A program made the translations under genes and the position numbers. The notes under the pieces were generated by a model. That model did no database searches. It was not told the origin of the DNA and saw only the letters and a program-made list of their open reading frames with translations. A stretch of 64,000 nt of DNA, from NCBI RefSeq assembly GCF_031755915.1, contig NC_083379.1:46756001-46820000 (forward strand). The letters run 5' to 3'. Of this stretch, positions 1 through 23,199 are shown piece by piece. Origin of the DNA: Ziziphus jujuba (lineage: Eukaryota > Streptophyta > Magnoliopsida > Rosales > Rhamnaceae). Position 1 is the stretch's first letter. Each line of letters starts with the position of its first letter.

Positions 1-169
1 CTTCTTAGCTCCATGCTATGATCACTTTCAAGCATGAGAAATTTAGCTTCTCGTTGCAGGTCCAGTGGCATAAACCCACACAAGAATGGCTTATTCTCTT
101 GAAGTTCCACACCAACTATAGCTCATCCCCTCTCATGCTCTCCTCACATGACCATAAAAAGTCATGATA

Positions 170-1312
170 AGGTGTCAAATAGGGAATGTTTTTGATGAAA
201 AATGGAGGGTTGATCTTCCATTTTTAGAGGAGTTTAAGAAAGGAGGAGGCTAATTTTGAAAGGGACAAGAAGAAGAGGTGGTACAAAAACCAAGGAGGAC
301 TCTAAAGAGAGTAGTAGAAAACTTAGAGAGTGAAAACTTGGATTGAAGGAGATTGAAGATTTTTCAAGACATTGGGGACTCAATATTCTTCATTAAATTA
401 GTTTTTCTCTATCATCTCTTACTCTCTTAGTTGTATTTGGATTAATGAATCCTATATTGAAGGATATGCCTTTCTTTAACGAATTTCCTTTGGTTTTGGA
501 TATGGATATTGCTATGAACATGTTTAGCTAGATGTATTGTCTAGGATTTTGATGTACCCTCTACCTTGATAATATTTCATTAATGTGTTGATTATTATTT
601 TTGCTTTTAGCCAATTTTGTGACGTAAATCTTGTAATCATTGCTTAGTACATTCTTGCATTTGGAAAATTACTTGGGTGTTGGGTTAATTTCTAATTTAC
701 ATTTGGAAAAGTCTAATTTAGTAAATCGGTTGCTAGATTTACACAACCTAGGTCCTAATGAATGGTGGGAAGCTTGATTGGGAATTGTGTAGTCACAAAA
801 GAGAGAGCTTAATGCATGAGGATTTGGGAATTTTAGGAAGGAATTTCTAATTTTTCATCAGGGTCTCATAGTTTCTAGTTCACTTTGGAATAAGGGATTA
901 GATTAAATTGGAAACTCTCTAAGCTAAAATTTGGATAGAATTTGATCCTCTATCAACCTCATTAATCTAATTTTGAAAGGGAGAGGGGAAGTCAAAATTC
1001 TAAGTTTCTAAGTCCAGTTTAGTTCCATTTGAAGTTTTTGAATTATGTATTTTTGACTTGAATTTCTTTCTTTTGTATTTGTGACTTGAATTTCTTTCTT
1101 TTGTCATTTACTCTTGTTTAGTTTACGATTTTCTTTCTTTAATTTCTTACCTTATTTTTATTTTCATTGCTACATTCCATTAGTGTGCTTAGATAAAAAC
1201 AATTAGTCAAAATTTTGGTAATTAGTTAAATATTAAAACCAATCTTCGGGGAACTATACTCTCTTATCACTCTGTTACTTGATACGACCCATATACTTGT
1301 GGAATTTGTGGA
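170..1312. mobile_element. non-coding LTR-retroelement-like fragment in the PLMT intron
   Basis: This stretch differs in texture from its surroundings: continuous mixed-composition sequence with no long open frame. It ends in a block around 1235-1310 (ccaatcttcggggaactata, then a Gly-Glu-free tract ending in catatacttgtgg) that resembles the non-coding end regions I know from plant Ty3/gypsy or large non-autonomous retroelements. No LTR pair, primer-binding site or target duplication could be located, so limits are approximate and strand is unassigned. It lies inside the first intron of the PLMT gene if that gene continues beyond the left edge. The identity is inference from sequence texture; a repeat-library search would settle it. 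Confidence 0.33.
1054..1109. repeat. 28-bp tandem duplication
   Basis: The unit beginning tgacttgaatttctttcttt occurs twice in direct succession, first at 1054-1081 and again from 1082, with near-perfect identity. It lies in the retroelement-like block and has no coding meaning. Confidence 0.8.
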
Positions 1313-1912
1313 ATTTGATCATCAGAGACTAGCATATTGAAGTGGGAAAGTAATCTGCTCTACGTTTATTTATACAATAACTTTGGAATCTTCTAAACAG
1401 GTCAACCATCCAACAGAATGTGCCATAAATGTTGCAAGCAGACTTCTTTGTAATCAATGGCAAAACTGAACCAACTACATTCTCATAGTACAAGCCCAAT
1501 AGGCATGATTATAATTCATATTTCATTCAATTATTTGCACATAAAGATAAGGCTAACGGCTTAAAAAGTTCATAAACTGGTAGTGAAGGATGCAATATAA
1601 ATTTAATGATTTACAATTTTTGGATTTAAAAAACAAAATTAGAAAAATTTAACATAGCAATTATTCAAGTAGTAAGTTGAACCCCGCACATCCCTCCCAC
1701 TCCCTAAGTGTGAATATGAGCTACCCACATTTCCTCCAAAAAATTTGAAAAAAAAAAAAATCTAACTTCATTGCATATTGCAAACTACCATTCAAAGCTT
1801 ATTCAAATTCAGAAATCCTGATTGAAGCTTAATAAAACTGAACAGAAAGTGGCAATTATAAACCCCAAAGCTAGTTCTTTTACAAGCCAAAAGCAAAATG
1901 TAGGGAGCTAAC

Positions 1913-2157
1913 CTGAAGTTGAGGAACTGGCCAAAGGCAATGAGGGGCCAGAAGTAGAGAGGAGGAGGCCAAGAGAAAGTGGAGACGGAGAAGAGGGAGA
2001 GGAGCTGAATGAGCTTGAGGACATGGGATACATAGGCCATCACTTTCGATGGGTCTCGCACTTTCCCACACAGGTCTACCCATGTCCGTGGATAATGCCA
2101 TAGCCAATAGTAGAATGGGAAAGGTATGACTACCCCAATCGCTGCTGCTAACCCCAT
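1913..2157 (-). CDS. PLMT: phosphatidyl-N-methylethanolamine N-methyltransferase (PLMT), first exon only
   Basis: This enzyme performs late S-adenosylmethionine-dependent methylations of phosphatidyl-mono- and dimethylethanolamine towards phosphatidylcholine in the ER membrane. Only the first coding exon is here: ATG at 2157-2155, 81 complete codons, then a donor (CTTCAG|GTTAGC) after position 1913 in phase 2. The visible protein starts MGLAAAIGVVIPFPFYYWLW and continues with the PLMT-typical WVDLCGK, RDPSKVMAYVSH, LFSVSTFSWPPPLYFWPL and FGQFLNFR. The complete family protein is about 165 residues, so about half is missing. I looked for the second exon (expected to hold the SAM-binding part) on the minus strand of 1-1912 and did not find it; either the intron exceeds 1.9 kb and the gene continues off the left edge, or the gene is truncated. 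An upstream in-frame extension (to 2259) was rejected because it is basic, low-complexity and unlike the family. Confidence 0.85.
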
Positions 2158-2753
2158 TTTCTCGCTCGTTTTTTCTTTCACTTTCCTGGGAAAATGGTGT
2201 TTATTGCGCCTCCGTCCCCTGCCTTCGTCCCCTTCCTTACGCGTCAAATTAGGCCACAAAATGATAAACGGAATCAGAGGTCGGTTGAGGCCGTGTTATT
2301 TATTAAACGGGGTGCATAGCCGAATTATTAGCCCTATTCTTTAGCCCAATGTTGAACGGGCTTGTGTAATTGAAGCCCAATTTGAAGAACCATTCAATCC
2401 TAAACCACTCAATATGAAGAACCATTAAAATCCCAAAATAATTTAAAGAAAAAAAAAATGCTATAAAGTAAGAAATAAACTTTTTGGTCAATTTAATACA
2501 AGAAAATGGTTAAGATATTAAAGTATAGATTTGAGTAAAATATTGCTTTCTTTTAGTTTAAAACATATATTATAATCTCCAACCAAAATAATAATAATAA
2601 TAATAAGAACTAATCCAAAATCCAATGCTTTGATCTCTTCAAAGCCTACAAAAGTATTTTTTGTAAAACCATTCAAAAATACATGATATATAATTGTCTA
2701 CGTAGAACTGTAAACAGTTTTACTATATATTGTTGATGGAAACCATATCAAAC

Positions 2754-2789
<36 letters not shown>

Positions 2790-5700
2790 GTATGTATATA
2801 TTGAACTGATAAACAAATGGGGTACGTATTAAGAATCTGGAAGATTTTTTTATCCTTCAATAAGTGGGTGGTTTTTATGTTTTTTTCCCCTTCTACTACA
2901 GTTAATGCAAAAGATAAGGCCAAGGACAGACATACAGAGATTACAAACAAGAAAGGGGAAAAAAATGGGTCGGCAGAGTATCTCCCAGACACATTACATT
3001 CATAATATCACACGGTCCCCAAAAGAAGATGCATGTTATAAGTAAGCACGTAGAAGCAAAGTGTCACGGATAGCGGCCTTGTCAATCCTCCTCAGTACAA
3101 CTGCTTTATTGGATAAGGATTGACATATAGGAGTAGTAGTTGTATTACACACTCCTAGTTAGATTTGTACTTGGTCTTTTTCTAATATATATATATATAT
3201 CCCAATTTTTATTTCTCTGTTTTGCATGACAAAACTTAATTGCTTCTCCATCTTTCTATTCACCTACTTTTACAAACTTTTCTAAAATTTTTGTTTTCTT
3301 TAAGCTTTGAGATACTAGCTAGAAGCTAAACGAATGTTGAGTGCCTTTTTTGCTCTTAATTAATTATGGTCTAATTGTGTTAGTGTATTAATATGATAGC
3401 ATGCATGATCTTTCATTTTTAATCTTTTTAATTCTAAAATAATAATAAAAAAGATTGTTAATTAATATTATTAAATTAACTTTTTATTATTCTCTGGCAA
3501 ATACATAATTGACATAGGGATATATAAAAATAGAAGGGACCACCAAAAATTTCCAGCTGATGGACCACTTTACCCATGTGATGCCAGATGCCAAGAAAAG
3601 GCTACTCCTTTTAGAGATGATTATGAAAACTACTAAGCTAAATAAACAAATTAGGGCAAGGCGTGGGTTCTTGTCTATCTCTCTTATGGAATGTTGCTTT
3701 TGTAGTTTCCATTGTTATGCCTCATATAAATATATATATATATATATATAAAACAGTGGATAATATTATAACTTATGGATAATTTACATATATAACAAAG
3801 CTATGATAGTACTACTAATGCGCAATATTGGAAATCCCATCAAATTGAAGATCGAAAATTTTCCTCTTTTTGGTGTTCTTTTCTTTAGACTTTTATGATT
3901 ATATCATCATCTTAAATTCTAATAATAAACTTAAGATATGTAGTTAACAACTTGGTATATAAGAAATTTGGAGATTTTCATGGAGGAGGGAAGATTCAGA
4001 AGTACATGCCTTAATCAAATTAAAGAAGGGTCGGTATATTAACAAGATGTGGAACCTTTATATATATATAATAGCATTATTAATGCTTTTTAATGCCACA
4101 TGTCAATAGGAATTAAATAAAAACTATACTTTACCCTAATATTGTTTTCATACATATTAATTAATATATCACTTAGAATTTTCTTTCGTAACCCTACCTT
4201 TAAGAAAGAAGGGCTTGAGCTATCCTTGTGAGTATTGTTTATATGTTAGACGAGAATTTGAATAAATTCCTACTCATTTTCCCCCTTTTTCCCATTCATA
4301 TGGTCCCTCCATGTCAAACTTCATTTCAAGTTGTAAACGATTTGATGCATATACACACATATAATTTGTATATATATCCTTTCACTTTTGTTTATGATTT
4401 CCTTAGAATAATAAATTAATTGATGAAGAATATAGTCAATAAAGATTACCATATATTTCTGCTATATATTTGTTAAAAAATTTAATCTCGATTGGATCCG
4501 GAAGTATATTTGACAATATTTTGTCAACGTAATCAATAACGTAAGCAGACTAGCTATCAACCACATGAAAACCTGTAAATTGAATTGATGGGTTAATGCT
4601 ACTGATCTCTTTTTCTTTTCTACATTATATGCTAATTAACTAGATAAATATCCATTTGAAAGCCTGTAATAAAACTCTAAAATTTAATTTCTTCATTTAG
4701 GCCGGTTCAATGTATGTGTATGTGAGACCAACAATAGTTATTCACGGGATAGAAAGTAAATAATTATTCACTTAAAACATGGGATAAAAAGTATAATAAA
4801 AGTTCCTCAAGAACTATGTCTTTTTCAAACATTTAACCAAAAAGATTTTTTTTTTTTTTGGCTATGCCCCCTGGCATCCCCTTCTCCCCAAGATTCGAAC
4901 CCAGCGTGCACTGGCCGGGCTGTGGTGTGCTAACCACTGAGCTCCCACGAGTCTCATTTAACAAAAAAGATGGCAAGTTAGAAAGGATATATATGAATGG
5001 ATTTTTCATTCAACCATAGATTGTTTTCCATATTTGTGATTATGATTATACAATCAGTACACACGCATATATAGTTTGGAGAAAATGTGGCACCATTGTT
5101 ATGTTGTGCACATAAGAGGTGTCCCTGTTTGACCAAACGGCAAAAGACACTTGTTTTTCATACTCATCACGTTTCAGGACAATGGCAGAAAAGAAAATTG
5201 GCAGTATGGACTGTGGTCCTTTTATTTGCATTCAGATTGTTTAGTCAATACAATGTAATAATTTCTGTTTTGGAAACCTTGTCTAGCAATTTTAGTATAT
5301 GTATAGACATATATATTCTTAATATCATACCCACATATTGCCACCAAATCGGCAAGTTCTAGATGAACTTTTGCTTTCCCACAAATAGGGCTTATTTGGT
5401 GAGTCGGTGACTCTTTGCAATCTATCATATGCTTCGAGATGAGAAAGGTGCTTAGTCACTTCCAAACAAGGAATAATATAGATTATATAAAATATATTCT
5501 GTAGTCTTTTATTACACAATTGCACCACGCACATTGTTTTCAGGACATGCATATTAGAAAAAGGAGAGAAATCTTTATGCAAATGATATTGGATTCACAT
5601 TATTCAAAAAGACTATCCACATGATCATCAAAAAACGTGGTATTCTGCGCATGCTTCTCTATCTCTCTCTCTCTCTCTTACCACCTTCACCAATAATTGG

Positions 5701-6590
5701 TGCAAAGGGAAAATATAGTTTTATATAGCTTTTGCAATCGCACAACGTTTTGGCACTAATAACCATACCAGAAGTTCATCTTATAAGAAAAAATAATGTT
5801 CTTTTACGAAGCTTTTTTTTTTTTTGGAGCAATTTTAGAAAACTAATTTGATTTGATGAATTTAGTCATTTTTTTTTTCTCTTTAATTTCCAAGCTAGTG
5901 AAGAGCTTTCGATAAATTTAACGACTTACAAACTAATGACTGATTGAAACACTTAATATATTATGCCATGTATATATAATTTTACTAACATATTTTTACT
6001 TTAATGTATATTTTTTGGAATTGTAAGGGCATTCGGCTCTTCTAAATGATGTAAAAATTTCTCAATTAATTTGTACTCATATATATATATATATATATAT
6101 GAAAAACTAATTGAAAGGAGCTGATTTTTGATAAAATTTCGTAAAGCTTAAAAATCGGTGTATTGAACAAGGATGGATGGATGCATGGAAGAAACGGCCT
6201 TATAAGGACCATATAAACAAAGCAAAATCCATGTAGGAGTACATTGCTATCAATATCACCATCATATGGTTATCATAATCACCAGTTGACACTGCACATG
6301 ACAAAGACTATGTACCTTTCATATTTATTTATCTATTTATTTTAAATGGGAAAACAAATTAAAATGAATGAAAAAGTAGAGGGTATTATTTTAATGTATA
6401 AATATTATATTATATAGTGCTAAAAAATGCAAGGGGTATGCATGTACCATGGCGATATATATGAAGCAATAATTGAAACAATATCTGGTCAATCATGAGT
6501 CATTCACCAAAGAAAATGGTATAAAGATCTTGCGGCTACGCTCAGTATTAAGAAACAAGTGGAGATGCCACGCAGACAGAGGCTTGTAGT
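2158..6590. other. AT-rich intergenic region with microsatellites
   Basis: About 4.4 kb between PLMT and the HLS1-like gene. No open frame resembles a protein. It contains (TA)n/(TATG)n at 2757-2798, (TA)n near 3727-3750 and 6079-6101, a short (CT)n near 5658-5678, and the SINE at 4847-4954. Short open frames here cross simple repeats and were discarded. The right end should contain the HLS1 promoter. Confidence 0.7.
4847..4954 (-). mobile_element. tRNA-derived SINE with target-site duplications
   Basis: Read on the minus strand, the element has an RNA polymerase III A box (GAGCTCAGTGG) followed about 40 bp later by a B box (GGTTCGAATCT, one mismatch to the GGTTCGANTCC consensus), then an unrelated body, and ends in a run of about 14 A (the poly-T at 4847-4859 on the plus strand). 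It is flanked by a 17-bp direct repeat, catttaaccaaaaagat at 4830-4846 and catttaacaaaaaagat at 4955-4971 (one mismatch), as expected for LINE-assisted target-primed insertion. It cannot be a functional tRNA because no cloverleaf arms pair around the two boxes. It is short (about 108 bp) and intact at both ends, so the insertion is probably not very old. Confidence 0.85.
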
Positions 6591-6598
6591 TATATATA
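6591..6598 (+). promoter_or_regulatory. candidate TATA box of the HLS1-like gene
   Basis: TATATATA lies about 180 bp before the start codon and just before a gagagacag stretch that leads into the long (AG)n tract. Position and sequence fit a plant TATA box with transcription starting near 6625; no transcript evidence is available. Confidence 0.4.
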
Positions 6599-6660
6599 GA
6601 GAGACAGAATGAAACCGAGAAAGTATAGAAACAGCAAAAATTAGATACAAAGCAAATCAA

Positions 6661-6664
<4 letters not shown>

Positions 6665-6720
<56 letters not shown>
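6665..6720 (+). repeat. (AG)28 microsatellite in the probable 5' UTR of the HLS1-like gene
   Basis: Twenty-eight uninterrupted AG units end 50 bp before the HLS1-like start codon and follow the candidate TATA box, so they are probably transcribed as part of the 5' leader. GA-rich tracts of this kind can be bound by plant BBR/BPC (GAGA-binding) proteins, which is family knowledge rather than something shown here. Confidence 0.9.
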
Positions 6721-6726
<6 letters not shown>

Positions 6727-6770
6727 CAAGCAAGCTCGCTAGGAGCTAATTATAATTAATTAACATCAAG

Positions 6771-7141
6771 ATGGTGCTGAAGATAGCAGCTGATGATGAT
6801 AATGTTAATCAGGTGGTTGTGGTAAGAGAATACGACGAAGAGAGAGATAAGTTGGCGGTGGAGGAGCTAGAGAGCCGCTGTGAAGTTGGCCAAAAGGGTA
6901 AACCTTCTCTTGTGGCCGACCTCATGGGTGATCCTATTTGCCGTGTTCGCCATTTCTCGACTCATATCATGCTGGTATGCTATTACTATACACTAAATCT
7001 ATCTATATACATATATATAGACTTGCTATACAATACATATCAGTTTTGCACTATAAAGGATAATAGATTTGAACATACAGGTTGTTGTCGTTAAAAGATT
7101 GATGGCACGTTTAATAGTGTGGGCTGATGTGTTTTTCAGCA

Positions 7142-7172
<31 letters not shown>

Positions 7173-7578
7173 TGTTGCTATTTTGTTTTTGAACTAGATT
7201 GTTTTTTATTGTTTATGTTTTGTTTATATGAATATGTTGTTTATGGAACAGGTTGCAGAGTGTGGAGAAGAAAAAGAGATAGTTGGGTTGGTGAGGGGGT
7301 GCGTGAAAGATGTAACAAGAGGGAATTCAGTTTATGTAAAGATGGCCTATATTTTGGGACTCAGGGTCTCACCCACGCACAGGTTAATTTAATTTATTGA
7401 TTTGTTCCTTTTTTCTCATAAATTAATTTTCGTTTTTGTCTTTGTCTTCATTTTCCCCCAAGATAAGAGCCTTCTATATATATATATATATAAAGCTTCT
7501 TCATGAGTTTTGTTTGTTTTTCATGCGTTTCCTTGTACATAAGTCTCTCTTGTGCTTTCTTGTTCTAATCCCCCAAGA

Positions 7579-7624
<46 letters not shown>

Positions 7625-9135
7625 GAGAAATAGTGAGAAAGAGAGAGATTAGATTCTTCCATAAAGAGAAGGGGCAATGTTCCTCGTATCATGGAAAGAA
7701 GCTGAAGCAAGCGGGCTTGCTAGCCTGTCAATGAAAACATGCATCCATCGTCCAACTATAGGTCCCTAATTAATTAAAACTTTACATTAAAAAATAAATT
7801 AAAATTATTAATTACAATATTTGTTCTATTAATATAGATAGAATGTCCCATTCTCATCTCTACCATTGTCTGTACCCTGCTACTAAATTGCTTCATTCAC
7901 ACAGTCCCATCCACCACTAGTTCCTTTTCATTAATTTCCTCCTTGTCCCCTTTATGTTTTTTTTCTTGGCTACACAAAATTCCCCTCCCCTCTTCGATGT
8001 GACCCCCAATACGAATTGCATCACTTATAATTAATATTCTTTTTCCTCCCTATCTGCTCTCCTTACACACTATCATCCAAATTGTTCCCTTTGCTTTTGT
8101 TTCCAATCTTTTTAATTAACACTACTACAACGCCCACCATCCACTAGATTTTTCACTTTATTTTTTTTGTCATCATGCAAACTTATCTCCAACAAGTATG
8201 AGACAAAAAACCCCAATAAAAAATATACTCAAAATCTTTTTTCTTTTTCCTTTTGCAGGAGACTTGGAATTGGGACAAAACTTGTTCAAAAACTTGAACA
8301 ATGGTGCAAATTAATGGGTGCAGAGTACGCTTACATGGCCACTGATTGTACCAACGAGCCCTCCATCAATTTGTTCACTAAAAAATGTGACTACATAAAG
8401 TTTAGGACCCCAACCATGTTGGTTCAACCGGTTCATGCCCATTACAAGCCAATTGGTTGGAAGAGAACCGCCATTGTTCGGGTCCCACCACAGCTAGCTG
8501 AGGTTATGTATCGTCGGGTCTTTGCAAGTTCAGAATTCTTCCCAAAAGACATAGACGCCATTTTGGGCAGCAAGCTCAATCTGGGTACCTTCATGGCCAT
8601 ACCAAAAATGTACCTCCCTAAGTGGGACCCAAGAGAGAGTCTTTTTCCTCCCAGTTTTGCTATCATGAGCGTGTGGAATACAAAGGAAGTGTTTAAGCTT
8701 CAAGTGAAGGGGGTGTCCATGCTAACCTACGCCTGTTGCGTAGGGAGTAGGGTAGTGGATGCATGGTTGCCGTGGCTGAGATTGCCTTCGTTTCCTGATG
8801 TTTTTAGGAAGTTTGGGGTTTATTTCATGTACGGTCTACACATGGAAGGTAAGCATGGGTCCTATTTGATGAAATGTCTCTGCAACTTCGCTCATAATAT
8901 GGGTAGGGACGATGAAGGATGTGGGGCCGTGGTGGCTGAGGTGGGCCAGAGGGATCCTGTTAGAGAGGTGGTCCCACACTGGAGGAAGTTTTCAGTGGCT
9001 GAGGATTTGTGGTGCATCAAGAAGTTTAGAGATGCAAAGCAGCTGGGAGAGAGTAGTGAAACAAGTGAGCCGTCGGATTGGATTAGGTCCCGGTCTTCTT
9101 CATCTGTTATTTTTGTTGACCCACGTGACTTTTGA
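6771..9135 (+). CDS. HLS1: HOOKLESS1-type N-acetyltransferase
   Basis: GNAT-family N-acetyltransferase; Arabidopsis HLS1 acts in the nucleus in ethylene- and auxin-dependent apical-hook and differential growth. Three exons joined in phase: 6771-6974, 7252-7382, 8259-9135, giving 403 residues, the length I recall for Arabidopsis HLS1. The N-terminus carries VVVVREYDEERDKLAVEELE and LMGDPICRVRHFSTHIMLVAE. The acetyl-CoA-binding motif A spans the exon 2/3 junction (GLRVSPTHRRLGIGTKLVQK, about residues 100-119, with the RRxGxG loop), followed by MATDCTNEPSINLFTKKCDY, FFPKDIDAIL and the C-terminal DLWCIKKF and IFVDPRDF. The first ATG after the (AG)28 tract begins the homology, except for about 17 extra acidic residues. 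Intron 2 (876 bp) holds a second (GA)n tract. The protein could be the closely related HLS1-like paralogue rather than the strict orthologue. Confidence 0.93.
7582..7620 (+). repeat. (GA)n microsatellite in intron 2 of the HLS1-like gene
   Basis: About 19 uninterrupted GA units lie inside the second intron, in the same sense orientation as the (AG)28 tract in the leader. A (TA)n tract sits nearby at 7480-7493 and another in intron 1 at 7151-7174. Confidence 0.9.
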
Positions 9136-12100
9136 GTACAGTTTTTAGATTAATAATCTCATGTGCAAGTATTACCACCCCACTAAAAAAGGAAAAAAAA
9201 AAAAAGTATTTATAATAGTAGATCCAACATCAATGAAATTAATTCACCATCCTTTTAATGAGTTGTGACCACTATACAACTGCCCGCTTCATGCTTATAA
9301 TAATGAAGAAGAAAAATAAAAACTTTCTACCAAAAATTTTAATTAGTTGTTATAAATAAAGCAACCAAATTATAACATCAAATAAAGTTCTTATTAAACT
9401 AACGTAATGAATAATAATAATCGGTGATCATTTTTAAATTTTAAATTCAATTAAATTAGATACTAACATATTTCCTCTTTAATCTAGAATCTAAAAATTA
9501 TTAATATATAGATAGGTCATTATTATTAGGATTAATTCCAAAACGACATAAATTTAACATGCTATTATAATATCAAATTAAAGGTTATCATAATTCCCAA
9601 AAAAAGAAGGAAAAAGAAGAAAAGAAGTGACCACGATTTGTAAGGATGCAAAGCTGCCCTCTAAAATTAGGTCCACTGAATAAAGAGACAGAAAAAACAA
9701 AAGTATTGGGGCTTAATACCAATTACAAACTCAGATTGTATGATAACGTGTCATTACAGTGACAAATGGAGATCTCCTTTGCTATGGTCCCCTCCAAAAC
9801 CTCCCATCTAATCTGTACAAGGAAGAAAAAAAAAGTCTCCAACCCTTCCAAGAACCAAATGAACCACCTGTCATCAAATAGAATCATATAAAATAACAAT
9901 TTTTTTTTTTAAAAATGAAAATCTGTATAAATATTTAGGAAGAAAAATATTTTTAACCTAAGAATCCGGCTATATATATAAATGCTAACTTTTCAGCTCC
10001 ACTGCCAATGGCTTTCCTTCCAAGTGTCATAGTCCCCTGCTTTTGTTTCACAAAGATACTGAGACCATAATTGCATTAAAATGGACCCCATGAGAAAATG
10101 CTAACTCGTTTTCTATTCCTAAATATTTTGAAAAGCTTTATATGCAAGTTGAAATTTGTTAAAATGGGAATTTGCTTTTTCTCAAGGCTTATTCACTAAA
10201 TGCCATGCAAAAACCATTGTTATTCTTTGCCCTCTATTCTTTACATCTATTGGATATTTGGTTCTTTTGAAATTCATATTATATAAAGTAAAACTACCAG
10301 TCTAACTAATGATAAATATATTTTAAAAAAAGGCTTAAATTTTTGGTCATTATACATTTTGGATAGAATTCTGAAAACGTCTTTTTGGGAAGCTTCCAAT
10401 TAATGTTATTTACTAGCATTTATTGGCCAATTTGATCACTGAAAGAAGAATAATTGTGCCTCTGCCAAAATTGTTATCACAATCCTTGCCTGGTAGCTAT
10501 GGTACAAAAGCTATTCTAATCTTCTTTACCTAAGATCTCTGATTTTCAATTTCACCCCAAAAAAAAAAAAAAAAAAATCTCTAATTTTCAAGGGAATTTT
10601 CTCCATTATAATATTATAGCTAATCTTCCTCACCATGCTTCCCAACTCGTGCAATTATATAATCCCTAAACTATTACCTATCCAAATTAAAGCTAAACTT
10701 AATTAATTCCATATCTCCAGTGAATCAAAGAAATTCAGGACCACCCTATAGTTCCAGAATGTTGCCTATAAACCCTTCTGTAATCACAAGTTATGGGCTA
10801 AGAGTCAAAAGAGGTGTTGTTATTCATATCCAAAAAGTGTTGGTTTATTCGACATTAAAAGAATGTTAGTATTGGTTTTTGAGAGGATACAGATTCTTAA
10901 GATGAGATTTTGTTGATGATGGCCATGATCCTCCTCTATCATCGGTGAATTCCAGAGAGTCAAAAGCAAGCTTTCTAAGAGAATACACAATAACCTATTG
11001 TTCTCTGCCTAAATATTCTTCCTTGGGATTTAATCTTTCTTTTTTGGTGATTTTTGTTAGGAGGCCAATGATGTTTTCGAAATCTATTCTGTTGCACTGT
11101 TATTTGATTATTTATTCAATTAGGGTACTAAATGCTAGTATAATTATTCGGTATCTGGCATCAAAGATAAATTAAAAAAAAGATCATGAATAATCGCCAT
11201 ATTTGATACGCATTCACCTTTGGCTTACTTCTGTTGAATTGGTTGCATGTACCACCAAATTTATGCCTTTCATAACTGAATTAATTAAACTTTATGATGC
11301 ATAACATCATTATGTGTAATTTTGATTAATCCCGAAGTTCCGGCCAAGGAAATTTTATAGCCAAACAGGCAAAGAAAAGAAGGCGAGTCACAGCAAGTGA
11401 TCATGTGGAACATAACAGTGGCATAATTATAATGGGTTCTATGGGGGGTGTTTAGCAAAAACAATTTTTTTTTTTCCTTCTCTGATAAGATGGAAATTTT
11501 CAGAAATGTTAAAACGTTTTATTTTGTGGTTAATTAGTTGATTAAGATCTAGTACAAGGGACGTGCGTCAAAACATGTCTTTTTACAAACATGATAGAAG
11601 TTGTTTATATGTCTATTCTGTCAACTTGGCTCAAGCACTGTTAGTTTAATTTGCTGGTTAGATTAGTTTAATTTGCTGGTTTGATTGTCTTTGTCTTTCC
11701 GTGTCTTCCGCCACGTCCAAACCAAATTAGTTGATGGTTGGATCATCATCATCATCATCATCACGTACCGCATTATCTTATCATCATCATCGTCGTCATT
11801 TCATAATTGTCACTATTTGCAACAAGAGAACCATAAAAGAAATTCATAGTCCAACTTAAATATTCAATGTTTTTTCTAGGAAGAGAAAAAGGAAAAAAAA
11901 AAAAACTCTTATGCTGCCAGCATTTCATGATTTACCGATTAGAGATTTCTTCTCTTATGATAAGCAATTTATGCAGCATCAGTTTACCAGCTTGATTGCC
12001 AAATGCAGTTGGTGGCATCTTATCTGAATAATTCTGATTGATGACTGTTATCCTGTTTTAGTCATTTTATTATTATTATTATTATTATTTCTCTATATAC

Positions 12101-12401
12101 ACCAAATGTGATGCTATTGCTAAGAAATTTATGCTACCTAATTTCCCTTAATCGTTATGATAATTCCTACGTTAAATAGCTTTAGTGACCATATGAATGA
12201 GTTGCATCTGGTTTTGATCTCCATTTTTGCAATTAGAAGACCTGTTACAATATTGTATCCTAACAAGTTGAGGAAATTGATTAACAGATTCATGAGACGA
12301 TCATAGGATGACATGATAAGAGAGCTAATAGTGTTAGTTACAAGGAGTGAATGGATTTGTTTGTTCTGTAAAACCAAATTTGCAGAGTGGTTGTTAGGAT
12401 C
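9136..12401. other. intergenic region between convergent genes
   Basis: About 3.3 kb between the 3' ends of the HLS1-like gene and the ABCC13-type gene. I see no protein-like reading frame, tRNA or recognisable miRNA. It contains poly(A) runs (10560-10577), a short (ATC)n tract at 11744-11763 and (ATT)n near 12067-12089. The flanking parts must hold the 3' UTRs of both genes. Confidence 0.6.

Positions 12402-23199
<10,798 letters not shown>

Noticed and set aside
4847..4954. tRNA gene on the minus strand
   Set aside because: A and B boxes are present, but the arms do not pair and the element has a poly(A) tail and target-site duplications, so it is a SINE.
6493..6729. Leu/Ser-repeat open frame on the minus strand
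   Set aside because: It is a translation of the (AG)28 tract and has no other protein-like content. The same applies to the frames at 7436-7633 and 7501-7710.
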